DNA of 64,000 bases, from contig NC_030383.2 in assembly GCF_001625215.2 (NCBI RefSeq), positions 9,684,779 through 9,748,778 of the forward strand, given 5' to 3'. Position numbers and translations under genes: made by a program. The DNA is from Daucus carota subsp. sativus. Its lineage: Eukaryota > Streptophyta > Magnoliopsida > Apiales > Apiaceae. The notes beneath the pieces are model-generated. The model ran no database searches, was not told where the DNA came from, and saw only the letters and a list, made by a program, of their open reading frames with translations. Shown here piece after piece: positions 1-13,720 of this stretch (positions within the stretch are counted from its first letter, which is position 1; each line of letters begins with the position of its first letter).

Positions 1-469
1 TTTTAAAAAATGAATGTGAGAAATAAGCTCAAAAGCTAAGATTTCAGTTAGCATATCTGAAACAAAAAATTGATGGGCTTTTAACATGGACTATGTCATA
101 TTAAAATTTTTTATATTCTAATCTAACTTAATAGTTTAAATGAGTACAATACAATATTATAGAAATTCTAAGTCATAGATGCGATAAGTAACAAAAATTG
201 AGGTTTCAGTGAGTATCTTTGAAAGGAAAATTTGATGTACTTTCAACATGGACTATGTCATATTGATTTATTTTAATTATAAGAGGTGATTTATAAGGAG
301 ATTACAATGTTTTGGAGAACATGAAATAAGATAACTGAAAGAATATTCTTATTTAGATTACTTTTAATATTAAACTTAAGAATTCAGAATTCAACGTGTA
401 ACTAAATTTTTTTTAAAAGAAAATTATAGATATAAGAATAGTAAGAAAGACATCAAATTTGATGTTAGA
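1..469. repeat. AT-rich flank with a diverged tandem duplication
   Basis: No gene seen. Two related segments, about 45-115 and 203-275, share the stretch acatggactatgtcatatt at an offset of about 164 bp, so this looks like an old two-copy tandem repeat. It is the left flank into which the Sirevirus inserted. Confidence 0.5.
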
Positions 470-474
470 AAATA

Positions 475-2197
475 TGTTAGGTCCAAAGTATCGTAGAAGG
501 GGGGGTTGAATACGATACTCACTACAATTTAAAATTCTTTCGAATCTTGCGGATAAACAAATTGCAGTTCTGTAATGGGTTTCGTGTTCCGGATATCTAT
601 TGGGTCGGTTTCTGAGGATATGAAAATATTAAACCAACACACAATATTTTCCAAGGTATATCTGTATATTGATAAATACCTCGAAGGTGCTATAAATCCA
701 AACCCGAAGGTTCGGCTACAATGGCCACTACTCTCAATATTACAAACTCTAACCACTACTGATATTTCTATTACAAAGCTAGGCTAGGGTGTGTGTATAG
801 TGGGAGTAGCCGTGCAGAGCACTTGGCCATTTCATCCCGAAGGATGTGTGTAAATTGTGAGAACCACAATCACATATTTATAGGCTTTCATAAACTAACC
901 ATGGTTAACGAGTTCGTCCTGGACGACTTGAGTTCGTCCTGGACGGATTCGATTTAACAAAATAAATCTAACTCCAAATTGCTTGAACTTGCGCCTGTGA
1001 ATGGATGGTCAAAGTTGGCGCTTGGTCAAACCTTGCGCCAACACTCAGTCCAGTGTACCCCTGTGTGGTACTTAGAAAAAAATCCGAGTGTAGAATGAAG
1101 TTGCGCCAAGGGAGATGAGTGGAGGCGCAACATTTGACTAAAGTCAAATGTTGCGCTTTGACTGAATGTGGCGCCAGTAAGTGCAGTGGTGTGTATTACT
1201 TAGAAAAAATATTCTAAGTAATATCTTTGAGCTTTTGCCAGGTCAAAATTCGCGCCCCTGTCCCAGTCAAACTTGGCGCCCCATCACAGAAGCCACTGTA
1301 AGCACTTAGAATCTTTTCTAAGTAAAAGATGAGTTGACTTCAGTCAAGAGTTGCGCCTTGACTGAAGTTGCGCCTCATAACCTCAGTACACCAAGCCATG
1401 TACTTAGAATATTTGAGCATTGTTTCCTTCACAGCATATGGCGCAAACTTTGACTTTCTTTTAGTCAAAGTTTGCGCTTCGTTCCATTGTGCACTCCTGT
1501 ATGACTTAGAGAGTTTTGGCTCTTCTATTCTTTGTACCAATAATTAAATAAATATATATATATATATATATACATACATAATTAATTGTGTTTTAATTAA
1601 TTACTTGAAATATTTATATCCAAGTAATTCACAATTAATATATATATATATACATATATATATATATGATTATTTAATAACTCAGGCAATATTCTGGAAC
1701 AGCTCGATTGACTTGATCAATTAATCCGTTGATCGAATCCACTGAATACTTTCGTACGTCCTGACGTCCTGTGCACTGGTCTGGTTCACGAACGACTCGA
1801 ACTGAAATGATTCCTTGAATCCTTTGCTTGATAATATACTTGATCAGTCATTCCGGGTTAGTTTATGCTTCAGTTTGTTGATTATAAATAACCAACCAAG
1901 ATATATAAAAATATCTTGCTTCAGGGGTTGCACTGAAATCTTTCGAGTACTTGGACAACATCTTCATTGCTTCCACAATCTTGAATACTTCAATCCTTAT
2001 TCTTCACTGAGGCATGAACATATTAATGAACTTCTTCCAGTGAGCTTATTCCTTCAAGACTGTAGATGGCTTCTTCAACCTTTGTCTTCGTATCTTCCGA
2101 TTCCGGTGCAGGCGTAGTGTTATTTACTTGTCCTGTTCTATTGTTGAGTTATCATCCCTATGTAACAAATAAGGTTGTCTTTACATTTAGACTTACA
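475..2197 (-). repeat. Sirevirus LTR, left copy (3' LTR in element sense)
   Basis: It starts TGTTAGGTCC and ends TTACA on the plus strand and matches 11256-12978 at a constant offset of 10,781 with no indel. It holds several GCGCAA/TTGCGC-armed inverted repeats, two (TA)n runs near 1550-1570 and 1640-1668, and a doubled gttcgtcctggacg motif near 910-945. The short open frames here come from palindromic sequence and are not genes. Confidence 0.93.
1125..1156. repeat. Perfect 15-bp inverted repeat in the Sirevirus LTR
   Basis: Arms at 1125-1139 (gcgcaacatttgact) and 1142-1156 are exact complements around a 2-base loop. A second perfect 15-bp pair lies at 1441-1455 and 1463-1477 with a 7-base loop, and an 11-bp pair at 1337-1347 and 1358-1368. 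All share GCGCAA and AGTCAA elements and recur in the right LTR at +10,781. Conserved palindromes are a known Sirevirus LTR trait. Confidence 0.8.
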
Positions 2198-2850
2198 ATC
2201 TCCCCCTATTTGTTTGTTAATCATAACAAGCAAATCCTCTGGAGGATAACTCAACTAACACTAGAAAAAGTAAAGTCCTGGACTAGTAAATAATGCTACA
2301 AAGTTTCTGGATCATATAGTACATTTCCAGATTTCATGAATAGAAATAACAAATGTGCATATCACCTTTATTTCTCTGGTTCTTGCTTACCTGCCAGATA
2401 ATCCTCATAGTCTGTCTTGAAGAGAATTCAAAACATTCCATTATGCAAAGAACAATCAGCAGCTTCATTGAATTCTTCAGTGGTAAGGAATGAGTTCATG
2501 TCTACCACTGACTGAAGAATAAATGTATCACCTTATACTTCTCCTCCCGTTACCTTGATCAGGTTCCCCTTAGTGATAAGTAGTTTTCTCCCCTTAGATG
2601 AAAGATCAATCTTCCTCCTTAGTTGAAAGATGAATCTCCCCTCAGTAGTATACCGCTAAAGAGTAGTTTACTCCCCCTTAGTTGTAGACAGCAGAAGAAA
2701 GCTAACTTACTTTTTCTTCCCCCTTTCATATATTCTCCCCCTAAATATATTCTCCCCCTTAGTTGTGGAATCCTCTGAGGATATGTGGTATCAAATAGGT
2801 CAAGGAACGTGTACAATACTTCCTGTACCAAAAGATAATCTCCCCATAGA
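2198..2850 (-). other. Polypurine tract array upstream of the 3' LTR
   Basis: The tract touching the left LTR reads AATAGGGGGAGAT on the minus strand. Similar purine runs (plus-strand ctcccc-type blocks) recur near 2588, 2635, 2669, 2717, 2733, 2751 and 2840. Multiple polypurine tracts before the 3' LTR are a described hallmark of Sireviruses; the LTR-proximal copy is the likely plus-strand primer. Confidence 0.75.
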
Positions 2851-3290
2851 GAACTAAACAACGCTAAAGCTGGGGTCGAAGAAAGAGTTCAGAAGAAGGG
2901 TTTACTTTGATTGGGTTGGTCCCTATGCTGAAAGAATAGGTTCCAAACGGAAAAGTAATGAGTAAAATCTGACAACCGTGTCCCTTTGTTGTTACCAAAT
3001 GATAAAGCTTCCCGATATTTTTAGGTTGCAATACCAATTGTTAGATCCCTGATAAGGTTTCGATAACATCTTTAACATGGCTCCAACGGCAGTCAGTCGA
3101 ACATTCCAGTGAAAGTATCCACTTTGCGTTTAGGTATGAATTTGGTATTCAGTGGGTGTCTCACAAAAATGTTCTGCAGGTGTATCACTCGACACTCAAA
3201 TTTCTCTCGGTTTTTGGGTAAGGGTGTCACTCACGAGTTCTGTAAGTGTATCCCTCCACACAAATACTGAGCTTCCAAAATGCTGAGTAC

Positions 3291-4110
3291 CTGCAAGAAA
3301 ATCACCTTAGCCACCCTTAAAGGGGGTCACCGGTGGTGCAATGGGAGTTCGTAATTCCCAGTCCCTGCAGACTCATCAGATAAATCCGAATCATGGTCCA
3401 CAAGTTGCCAACCACTAAGTGGCTTATCCAAATAAGGATCCAGAGTTGTTTGCTCTGGGAGGTTAGACAAAGGCTTAATTATGGCAAAGGCCTAAGTCCT
3501 CCTCAATGTCTGTGAAGACACTTGATTCAAGAGAATCATCAACCATAAGTTCACAACGTGAAATGGAATGAACCGTAGTTGCTTCCGTCAATTCTTTCAA
3601 CAACTTGTGAGTTTTCGATACTAAATATTATAATATGTACCTCACAAGTGTTTCACTCTTCTCAATTTCCTATGTGTTTGCACTCACTCATGCTCACATA
3701 TTTTTCATTCTGATATCTCACTGGTTCTTCTCAGAATCTCACCAAGTGTTTAACTCTCAATGTTTGGCTCACAGTGTTTCTCTCAGCACTCAAAGTATGG
3801 TCTTCTGTACCTGCATGAGAAAATCACCATAGCCCCTTCAAGAGAGGTCGCTGGCGGTGCAATGGGGTTTCGTAAATCCCCGATCCTCAACTGACTCATC
3901 AATAAATTGACTCATAGTCAGAGAGTTGCCGATCTCCTATAAATAGGAAATCCATTCCGATTGGATCCAGATCTGTTCTTATCTGGGGAGGGAGACGAGA
4001 ATCCTGAAGATTTGGCAATTGAGATCCTCGTTTCCTCCTTACACCTGTAAAGGCATCAACCATCTTATTTACCGTAAAATGGTGAATGAAGAAGTTGCTT
4101 CTGGAACAAA
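3291..4110. repeat. Diverged tandem duplication inside the Sirevirus 3' region
   Basis: About 300 bp from 3291 recurs from about 3810. Shared landmarks are gaaaatcacc..tagcc, the ggtggtgcaatggg/ggcggtgcaatggg stretch, the gatccaga..tctggga stretch and a closing gttgcttc. It is a roughly 520-bp-spaced old duplication in non-coding sequence upstream of the polypurine array. Confidence 0.6.
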
Positions 4111-7100
4111 ACCTTTAACCTTACTGTGCACTCTCTTGTATTGTGTCCATAAGATTTTTGCTTAGGCTCTTCATCAGAGTGATTACTGATGATGTGCTTG
4201 ACTCAATACAAGATGCTCTGGCTGACGAGCGAATTTCAATGGATTCATCCTGTTGAGAGAATGATTCCAGAGACTGTTTTATTGCCTTTTCAGCTCTATA
4301 TTCTTTTGAGAGAATACAGATGAGCAACAGTTACCTCAAGTTCAAAAACACCTTTTCTCCTTGAGAGGTAGAGCTGTGGGTACACTATCCCTCACATCCT
4401 TATTTGCTGCAACAAGTACAGTATCTCCCTCATTGACCTCTAGTCTAATAAGTTCCTTATTACTCCAGGGGAAAAGTTGGGATGTGTTCTGAATTTGGTT
4501 TTATAGTCTGGGATAAAGATTGTTGGTTTTCAACCTTATGACTATCTAAGAAAGCCAAGAGGCTGATTAAGTTCCAAAGAACAGAAAGAGATATAAATGC
4601 ACTTTAGAAAATCTATGATTTTGAATGAAAGCAATTGCATTTAATCTTTTGAGAAAAAATGAATCAGTTGTGATTGTAAAAATGATTTTCATAAAGAATG
4701 ACAATCACAACCGATGAAAGAATCAAAAGTTTTCCATTAAAAACTGGTTTGAGCACGAGAGTCTGAATCTATGCATAAAAGGTTTAAATGAACTTGTCTT
4801 TTGAAAAAGACACAGACTCCTGTTTCTCACTACAATTTAAAAAGGAAACAAGAAAATTTATGCGCTACAGTGTATAAAGCACTCGCCACACTAATTAGTG
4901 AAAAGGCCTCATACTAGCACATCGTCAAAACAGACGCTGCAAGTGACAAAGATCACCAAGTACACAAATACAAGATAATCAATGTCTCGTCCTATGACGC
5001 TACATGTATAGATGTAAAATATTCTACGAAATATTTATGAAATAGAGTAGTGGATACCAATTGTTGAAATCAATTGATAAGAAAATTTCTTTGAAGAAAC
5101 TCACCACTCCGGAACATAACTATGAGACAGAATAAAGATTATGTTGTCTCCCTTGTACTCAGAATATTAAACACCTAAAATATATTAGCACCAGTGGTTT
5201 TAAGAAATATGCAACAATATTTCACCAGTGCCAATACATCACAATCAATTCACAAATAAAACATCAATAAAGCATCAAAGAAAGATACCAATTAACTATT
5301 TCAAAAATGAACTAATCATGCTTCTATTATTCTATCAAAGTCAATCATGAAACAAATAAGCATATAATTGTCATGGATCACAATTTAACTAAGATAAAAT
5401 AATAATTACCTACGCAATATCATATAATTATCAGATCAGCATATAACAACTAAAATCATGACAATCATACAAAGATATTCGCAAGCCCGAGGGAAAGTTG
5501 AAGAAAAGTTCACGAGTCTTATACATGTAAGCATTAAGTACAAGTAAACTCACACAACTCCTCGCAGAAAATATTAACACTTAATATTAGTGATCTTCAT
5601 ATAAGCATCCAAAATATCACTAACACTAAAAGTATCACAACTATATGCAGTTAGACATGAAATAAAATATCAATTAATAAATCATCAAATATCCAATACA
5701 AATAGTTATGCTTCAAGTATATACACTAATATAAATGGATTCATCCTAGAGAATCTAAGTAACTCCACAAATACTAGTATATCATGACTAAATTTTAACT
5801 AGATTCTAACCAGATACCAATTACTGATACAAGTCACAAGTCTAGAAATAAATAAGTCATGCTTCAGATTTTATACCTATAAAAATGAATTCAACCTAGA
5901 AAATAATCCTAAGTATGTTCACAAATACAGATATATCACGACCAAATTATGACAAAGTTCTCTACTAGATACCAATTGTTAAAGAAGTATAGTTCAAGAA
6001 AAATAACATAATTAAGTCATGCTTCATGTCATCTCTAATCATTTAAATCATGAACAAATAAGTCACTTAATTGTCATGCACCATAATTTAAATAATTTGA
6101 AATAACAAACACTCATGCTAAAATATATAATCACCATCTAAGCATGCAAAACAATAAACATGGCAATCACATATAATAGCAAAAAGCACGAGGTACTGGA
6201 TTTTAAATAAATTCACAAGTCCTATGTATAGACAATTTAATACTCATGAATTCATTCAAGAAATACGTTAGACATGCTCATGAAGGAAGTAATACCTTAT
6301 AGAAAATATAGTATGTGGTCTACTTGCAGTTAAGTAAAATGATAAGTTGAATACCTCTGAGACTTGACATTTCAGTTGATGTACCTTTCTTGTACTGATC
6401 AAGTCAAGTGGTTGTTGGCATAAGTCTTGGCAGGTCTAAAATCTTCCAAAATGCGCATATTTAAAAGATCCTTGACTTCTTTTTATTGCCATCATTCTTT
6501 AGGCTAACTAGTAGACCATAAAGAATTGCAACTTTCCAACAAACTCATCATATCACTAATCTGCATTCACTTAGCATTTATCTTGCACAAGTGACGTTAC
6601 TCCACATATAATATAATCATGGTATCACAGCACAGATAGTTGTATTGTGTGTGCCTTATATCATGAGAGGTAATAATTTGGATACCAAATATGACTCTAG
6701 CAAACAAATATTAGAATAATATGCTAGTCAGAAGTCATACCATGTCCGTGACTATCATCAGGTCTTGGATAACAACTCATAGAGAGCTGGTGAAGAAAGA
6801 GCATACAAATTCCGTTGGATCTGCAACTGCAAAGTCTTGAAATGTTGCATGAAGCTTCATCTTCTAGCTCACTGTAATATCCTGAACCCGAGTCTCGTCA
6901 ATGGTGCTTTAGTTCAATCATGAAGGTCGTTGAGTCCCCTAAGATGTAGAGTCCTAAACTTGAAGATTCTGTTTCCATCATCTTCATGACCTTCTCCTTT
7001 GAAGTAACTCTAAGCAACCAGATTTGGCTTGTCCCTCGTAACAGAGCCAAAATTATCCAGTTGGAATCTGAATACCCGACAAGTACTAGGTATAGAATTG

Positions 7101-10100
7101 TCTTTAGGTCAAGGTATCAGAATCCGCACAATCTGCTTTACGACTTGATTGAGATCATATAGTTGTGCAATCACTCAATCTGGATCCCTTTAAGAGCTTC
7201 TGAATCTGCCTCAAGTTTCACTTCAGATTGAAACTCAAAGAAATAACATCCTTTCACAATAGCTCTCCCAGTCTTCACTTCACCGTTAGGAACATTTAAG
7301 AACTAGAACCCGGGAATGATATTGACTCCAAACCCTTTGTCTAAGCAGATACGTTCTTGATATGTCCTGTTCATTTTCAATGTGGTGTTGAGTTTGACTA
7401 GTGGATCCACCAAATGCTCCCCCTAAGCTGTTGCTAAGATTTCTTTAATAATCCTTATCCTTGCAAAGAGATTCTGCTTGGATCTGAATCATTATTATAC
7501 CAATAATATCACCTTTAACAGCTTGGAGCAAAGTGTCGTTCAATGTCCTGTCCAGACTTACAATCACCTTCTGTTGATTAATCACAATCACCCTGTAAAC
7601 TGTAGACTCCATTGAGTAGCCGAGGAAAATATTCTTTGAGCTTCAAATGTAAGACTTGCAAAGAGGCATTTTCCTCCAAACACATACCAAGAGTTAGTGT
7701 TTGCTTCTGATTGGCCACTGACAAGAATGTTGTCTTTCTGGATTTATCAATGATCAGGGTTCATCTTGATCAACCTTCATTTGTAACATCTTGTCCTTCG
7801 AACACATATGAACAACACAAAAGACTCTAGAGTAGTCAACGATCATCACAAAAGGATATCTGGCTTTGTTGTAGATATAACATTAACTGATCCGTAGAAA
7901 TCCATATGTATCATCTGAAGCGGCTCAGTAATGTTGATCATATCTTTGCTTCTGTGCGATGCTCCTTCGACTTCCCTATTGACATACTTCATGAGCTTCA
8001 TCCATATTGAATTCCAGATGAGGTAGTCCTCTCACCAATTCTCTTCTTACGAATAGAAAGAGCTCCTTGTTTTGACATACAAGTGCGAGAGCTTCAAGTG
8101 CCATAGCTAATACTCATCTGATGAGGCTTCACTATCAAAACAGCTCACTCCATCTTCAGTTGAAGTTCCATATTAGCTATGAGCAAAATTCACATCCTTC
8201 CTGATTTGAGATAAAACACTATTCCATGAACTGATATACTGTCATTTGTTAGAGAACAGTCTGATACTAGGAATTTGTGTGCTTTGACTCTTCCAAGAAA
8301 GATATGCTTCCATGATGACATTCAATGAAAACAGGCATGTCCCGCAAGAGAATCTTTGTTGTCATCTTTCAAAGATTATTGACGGAACTGCTCACACGAT
8401 CACATTTGCTAACAGGGTACTTTTTGTGATTCATATGATTTCAGCTACTCAGCAAACAGAGTGCACCAAAAATCATATGGAATATATGTAACCTGCAATC
8501 ACAAATGGAAAGAGTTCTATGGTCCCCAATCATAACTGGGTCCGGATGGATTAGAGATTTTTCTTTAACAATGGTAACAACAGAAGCAACCTTAACATGC
8601 TAATTCTTATCTAGACATTGCCCTAATGTGATTCTCAAACATGCTTTTATAAATTCAATGCAAGTACAAAGAAATGCATTCATGACATGAAAATAAGCAG
8701 ACATGATGTTGAATACACATGGCAAACAATCAAAGATAAGACAAGAGCAAAACAGGCAATTATGCAATTCAGAAGATTCAGTACTCTCTACTTAAACCAA
8801 TTAACACAAGTGCAACAGGTATAAAGTAGAATTACATATATTCAATAATCTTCTAAGAGCATAAGGATCTGATTCCAATCTGTTGTTATATGGCATTATA
8901 CTATCTCTATTACCTAAGTCAGTTTTAGATCTAACATGAAGTTCTAAAATTTCTACTGACACAAGGTAGACATTCCATCATAGAACAAATAAATTCCTTA
9001 ACAAACAATTCAGATAAATAAGCAAATCTAGTTGTACTAGGGAATTTGAAACTAAGTGTTTTAACAAAGTTATATATGCTAGGATCATAACCCATAAAAC
9101 TAAGAGTCGTGTTCCAAAGGAAAGCTTCTAATCTCACCATTGCAAATAATCAAATCCTAAATATTCATACACATGTTAAGAATCTGCTAAAGACACATGC
9201 ACAAGATTATCATCAGTCCTAGTTACTAGAATAATCATCTAGCATACTAGTTTAACATTATCTATTGTGATGCTATCATGCTTGTGCTTGTGTGTTAAAC
9301 AATTCTACTCGAAGATTTATAACATGCTTTAAATATAAAGAAATAAGTATTGCATAGTTAGAAAGAATTCGTACCTGAGAAGTGCGAGTTGAGTCATCTT
9401 CAGAGAATGCTAGGATAGCCAGATAACCATAATCATCCCTCTCATCAGCAACTGATCCAGCTCACACCTTTCCTTAAGTAGCATAAGAACTTGTTGTGAT
9501 GCTTCGTTCAAACCATCCACTTGAATTTCAGACAAGCCCTATCATCCTTGTTTGTCGAGGCTTCAATATATATAGCAACCCTTCTTTGCTTAAGATACCA
9601 AACAATATTGTGTGTACAGACCAACTCAGTTTTCAAACAGCCTGTCGAACTGAACCCCGAAGAGTCTCCACTTGAAACCAATGGATTCCATCTGAATCTG
9701 ACATGACTAAACCTCTCAAACAGTGTTATGCTAATCCTTGAAGTTCTGTCCTCACATTTTTCAAAAGTGTTAACTTTCGTTGACTTGAGCTTCCTCAAAT
9801 TCAGCAGTTACAAACTCTTTTGTTCAATCCTAAGGTTCTGACATAAATGCACGAAACTAATTTGGTGTGGTAGCAACTCAATAATTATATCCTTAAACCT
9901 CCACAGTTCTCTGTCTTTGATTCAGTTGATTCTGGATGGATTTAGCATTGATACAATTCATTGTGTAATTGTATTTCCCTGAATCACTGAGTTAGATTGA
10001 AATCCCTTGAAGATTCGTTCGTAAAAACTTCTCTTTTCCTACTACCAGTGGTACCATTCAAAGTTGATATTCCGAGCCCTGGGAAGATGCACTCAACACA

Positions 10101-10429
10101 TAAAGCAAGTTCCCATCCTGATCTGGTGATCTGATAATCAAGTAGGAGTAATTACTCAGATCAAGGCCTGAAGTACCTTCTTCAAAATCCACTGTCAGTA
10201 GTACCAAATTAGTCTTCAATAGAATCTTCTTTGAATCACAATCATCTTTGTTGAACATAGAAAACTGCTTCAAATAATCCTTTGAGAAATCAATTGGATT
10301 GGGTCATCAATGTACTTCCATTACCGGTTCTGAGAATCTGGTATTTGAAAGCCCGGTGTTTGTCTTGTAATCTGTCAGCCTGATCTGTTTCAACTAAATG
10401 TCAATCTGATTTGTCTTGGAGTAGAATAA

Positions 10430-11085
10430 TTAAAAAGGTTACGGGACACTTGATTATTTAAACTAAGTTTAAATTATAAAGAAAATAAATTTAAAAATAA
10501 GTTTTAAAAGATGAAAGAAAATAAAGTATAAAATAAACTTAGTTAAATCTATAAAGTAAATTTAATTATATTTAAAAAAAATAAATTCAAATAAATTCAT
10601 AATAAACTGAATAAGTTTAGAATAAATTTATTTCAAATTCATTTAGTAAATATATTAAAATTTATTAGATAAATTTAATTTTTGAAAATATTCAAGTGTC
10701 TCGTCTCCAATTAAATCATAGCTTCCAGAACAAACTAAATTGAACACTTGAACTTGAACTTATATCCATAATCAGTTAAATCCTCTTAAATTTATATTTT
10801 ATATTTTAACTTAACTTTAAATCATAAATTATACAGATTTAAATAATAAATTTATAAAAATTTATGATAAACTTGATAAAGTCTAAGAGTAAACTTTACA
10901 AGTCTAAAATAAATTTAAGCAAATTTATTAAATGAATTTAGTAAAGTTTATAAAGTAAATTTAATCAAGTTTATAAGATAAATTTAATTAATTCATAATA
11001 AACTCAATTAATAAGTTTAAAATAAATTAAGTCAAATTTATAAAATAAACTTTTTAAAATTTAAAGTATAAATTTATAAGTCCCG
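10430..11085. repeat. Low-complexity AT block near the Sirevirus primer site
   Basis: About 650 bp made almost entirely of permutations of taaatttaaaataaattta. In the element's sense it lies between the primer-binding site and the first coding-like remnants, where an untranslated leader or the start of gag would be expected. No gene is seen. Confidence 0.6.
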
Positions 11086-11241
11086 GTCCAAAGTTCAGTA
11101 TCCGACAGATAATCCTTGCTTAGGCCTACGGACAAATTCAGCAACACAAACCGGAAGAACATTTCCCCTAATCAAATATCAAAAGCTAGGTTCATGATTT
11201 TACGTACAATAAGGATCCTGATTTGTATATCAATCAGCCTC

Positions 11242-11253
11242 GCTCTGATACCA
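11242..11253 (-). other. Primer-binding site (initiator tRNA-Met type)
   Basis: The minus strand reads TGGTATCAGAGC, two bases inside the right LTR. This is the standard plant Copia primer site complementary to the 3' end of initiator methionine tRNA. It fixes the element's orientation as minus. Confidence 0.9.
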
Positions 11254-11255
11254 AT

Positions 11256-12978
11256 TGTTAGGTCCAAAGTATCGTAGAAGGGGGGGTTGAATACGATACT
11301 CACTACAATTTAAAATTCTTTCGAATCTTGCGGATAAACAAATTGCAGTTCTGTAATGGGTTTCGTGTTCCGGATATCTATTGGGTCGGTTTCTGAGGAT
11401 ATGAAAATATTAAACCAACACACAATATTTTCCAAGGTATATCTGTATATTGATAAATACCTCGAAGGTGCTATAAATCCAAACCCGAAGGTTCGGCTAC
11501 AATGGCCACTACTCTCAATATTACAAACTCTAACCACTACTGATATTTCTATTACAAAGCTAGGCTAGGGTGTGTGTATAGTGGGAGTAGCCGTGCAGAG
11601 CACTTGGCCATTTCATCCCGAAGGATGTGTGTAAATTGTGAGAACCACAATCACATATTTATAGGCTTTCATAAACTAACCATGGTTAACGAGTTCGTCC
11701 TGGACGACTTGAGTTCGTCCTGGACGGATTCGATTTAACAAAATAAATCTAACTCCAAATTGCTTGAACTTGCGCCTGTGAATGGATGGTCAAAGTTGGC
11801 GCTTGGTCAAACCTTGCGCCAACACTCAGTCCAGTGTACCCCTGTGTGGTACTTAGAAAAAAATCCGAGTGTAGAATGAAGTTGCGCCAAGGGAGATGAG
11901 TGGAGGCGCAACATTTGACTAAAGTCAAATGTTGCGCTTTGACTGAATGTGGCGCCAGTAAGTGCAGTGGTGTGTATTACTTAGAAAAAATATTCTAAGT
12001 AATATCTTTGAGCTTTTGCCAGGTCAAAATTCGCGCCCCTGTCCCAGTCAAACTTGGCGCCCCATCACAGAAGCCACTGTAAGCACTTAGAATCTTTTCT
12101 AAGTAAAAGATGAGTTGACTTCAGTCAAGAGTTGCGCCTTGACTGAAGTTGCGCCTCATAACCTCAGTACACCAAGCCATGTACTTAGAATATTTGAGCA
12201 TTGTTTCCTTCACAGCATATGGCGCAAACTTTGACTTTCTTTTAGTCAAAGTTTGCGCTTCGTTCCATTGTGCACTCCTGTATGACTTAGAGAGTTTTGG
12301 CTCTTCTATTCTTTGTACCAATAATTAAATAAATATATATATATATATATATACATACATAATTAATTGTGTTTTAATTAATTACTTGAAATATTTATAT
12401 CCAAGTAATTCACAATTAATATATATATATATACATATATATATATATGATTATTTAATAACTCAGGCAATATTCTGGAACAGCTCGATTGACTTGATCA
12501 ATTAATCCGTTGATCGAATCCACTGAATACTTTCGTACGTCCTGACGTCCTGTGCACTGGTCTGGTTCACGAACGACTCGAACTGAAATGATTCCTTGAA
12601 TCCTTTGCTTGATAATATACTTGATCAGTCATTCCGGGTTAGTTTATGCTTCAGTTTGTTGATTATAAATAACCAACCAAGATATATAAAAATATCTTGC
12701 TTCAGGGGTTGCACTGAAATCTTTCGAGTACTTGGACAACATCTTCATTGCTTCCACAATCTTGAATACTTCAATCCTTATTCTTCACTGAGGCATGAAC
12801 ATATTAATGAACTTCTTCCAGTGAGCTTATTCCTTCAAGACTGTAGATGGCTTCTTCAACCTTTGTCTTCGTATCTTCCGATTCCGGTGCAGGCGTAGTG
12901 TTATTTACTTGTCCTGTTCTATTGTTGAGTTATCATCCCTATGTAACAAATAAGGTTGTCTTTACATTTAGACTTACA
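11256..12978 (-). repeat. Sirevirus LTR, right copy (5' LTR in element sense)
   Basis: This is the second copy of the 475-2197 repeat, with the same length and no difference found by eye. It abuts the primer-binding site on its left and the AAATA target duplication on its right. In the element's sense it would carry the promoter, reading leftward. Confidence 0.93.
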
Positions 12979-12983
12979 AAATA

Positions 12984-13717
12984 TATCTAAATGATGTAAT
13001 TTTGATGATACATGAATTTGAAATATTATAACTTGTGATATGAAGGTGAACTTAGGGAAATTCTATAATGTCAATCAAAAGTCAATCAAATAATAATACA
13101 ACGTGTTTACGAGACCTACTAAAAAGAATTGAGTGATAATTATTACTTGGTTACAATAAAATAGCACAGAGAAGTAAGTTATATATATATATATTAAAGT
13201 CTTAAAACTATAATTATAATATGTCATCCAACAATATATAACATACCAGTTAAATAAAATGATTCAAATCACAATTAAATTAATTAATTAATTACATATT
13301 AAACTAATAAAGTATAATTAATTTTGAACCGGATAATCCGACGCGATACGGTGAAAACTTATATCTGATTCAACGGGACTAGAACAAGAATGTTTTTCCA
13401 TAATCCAGAATATCGAAGACATGATTTGATTTTTAACAATTGAACATGATATGCTACATTGCTCACCCCTAAGAAATACGAGTATCAAGATATTTAAAAA
13501 TGTGAGTTTGCACGGAGCTAAAAAGGTAACTACACGACTAATTAAACTAAATATTTCATGTGTTTATAAACTTCATAGGGCCTAACTCATATCTACTCCA
13601 TTTTTGCTATTTGAAATTCCAGATGATCATATTGAGATTTGGTTTATAACAATTACATGACAAATCATTAAAAGTCTTAATCAACAAGCTCAGAAAACTA
13701 ATGAGAAAACGTTTTTT
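12984..13717. other. AT-rich stretch without a recognisable gene
   Basis: This is the right flank of the Sirevirus insertion. I see no coding region and no clear repeat except short AT runs. It may be the body of the Helitron whose 3' end lies at 14759. Confidence 0.5.
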
Positions 13718-13720
13718 CTA

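Larger units (their letters stand above)
475..12978 (-). mobile_element. Copia LTR retrotransposon, Sirevirus-type, decayed interior
   Basis: A complete insertion bounded by two 1,723-bp direct LTRs (475-2197 and 11256-12978), each TG...CA on the plus strand, with the 5-bp target duplication AAATA at 470-474 and 12979-12983. The primer-binding site next to the right LTR and the polypurine tract next to the left LTR read on the minus strand, so that is the element's sense. The 9.06-kb interior has no long reading frame, but Copia integrase-like coding remnants are recognisable on the minus strand around 7.5-8.0 kb. Repeated purine tracts before the 3' LTR and a tRNA-iMet primer site fit the Sirevirus lineage. 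The interior is heavily broken, with many interruptions. The LTRs show no difference by eye, so the insertion is very recent and was probably mobilised in trans. Confidence 0.9.

Noticed and set aside
529-2293. Short open frames in the Sirevirus LTR, repeated in the other LTR
   Set aside because: They are identical in both LTRs because the LTRs are identical, run on both strands and match no protein family.
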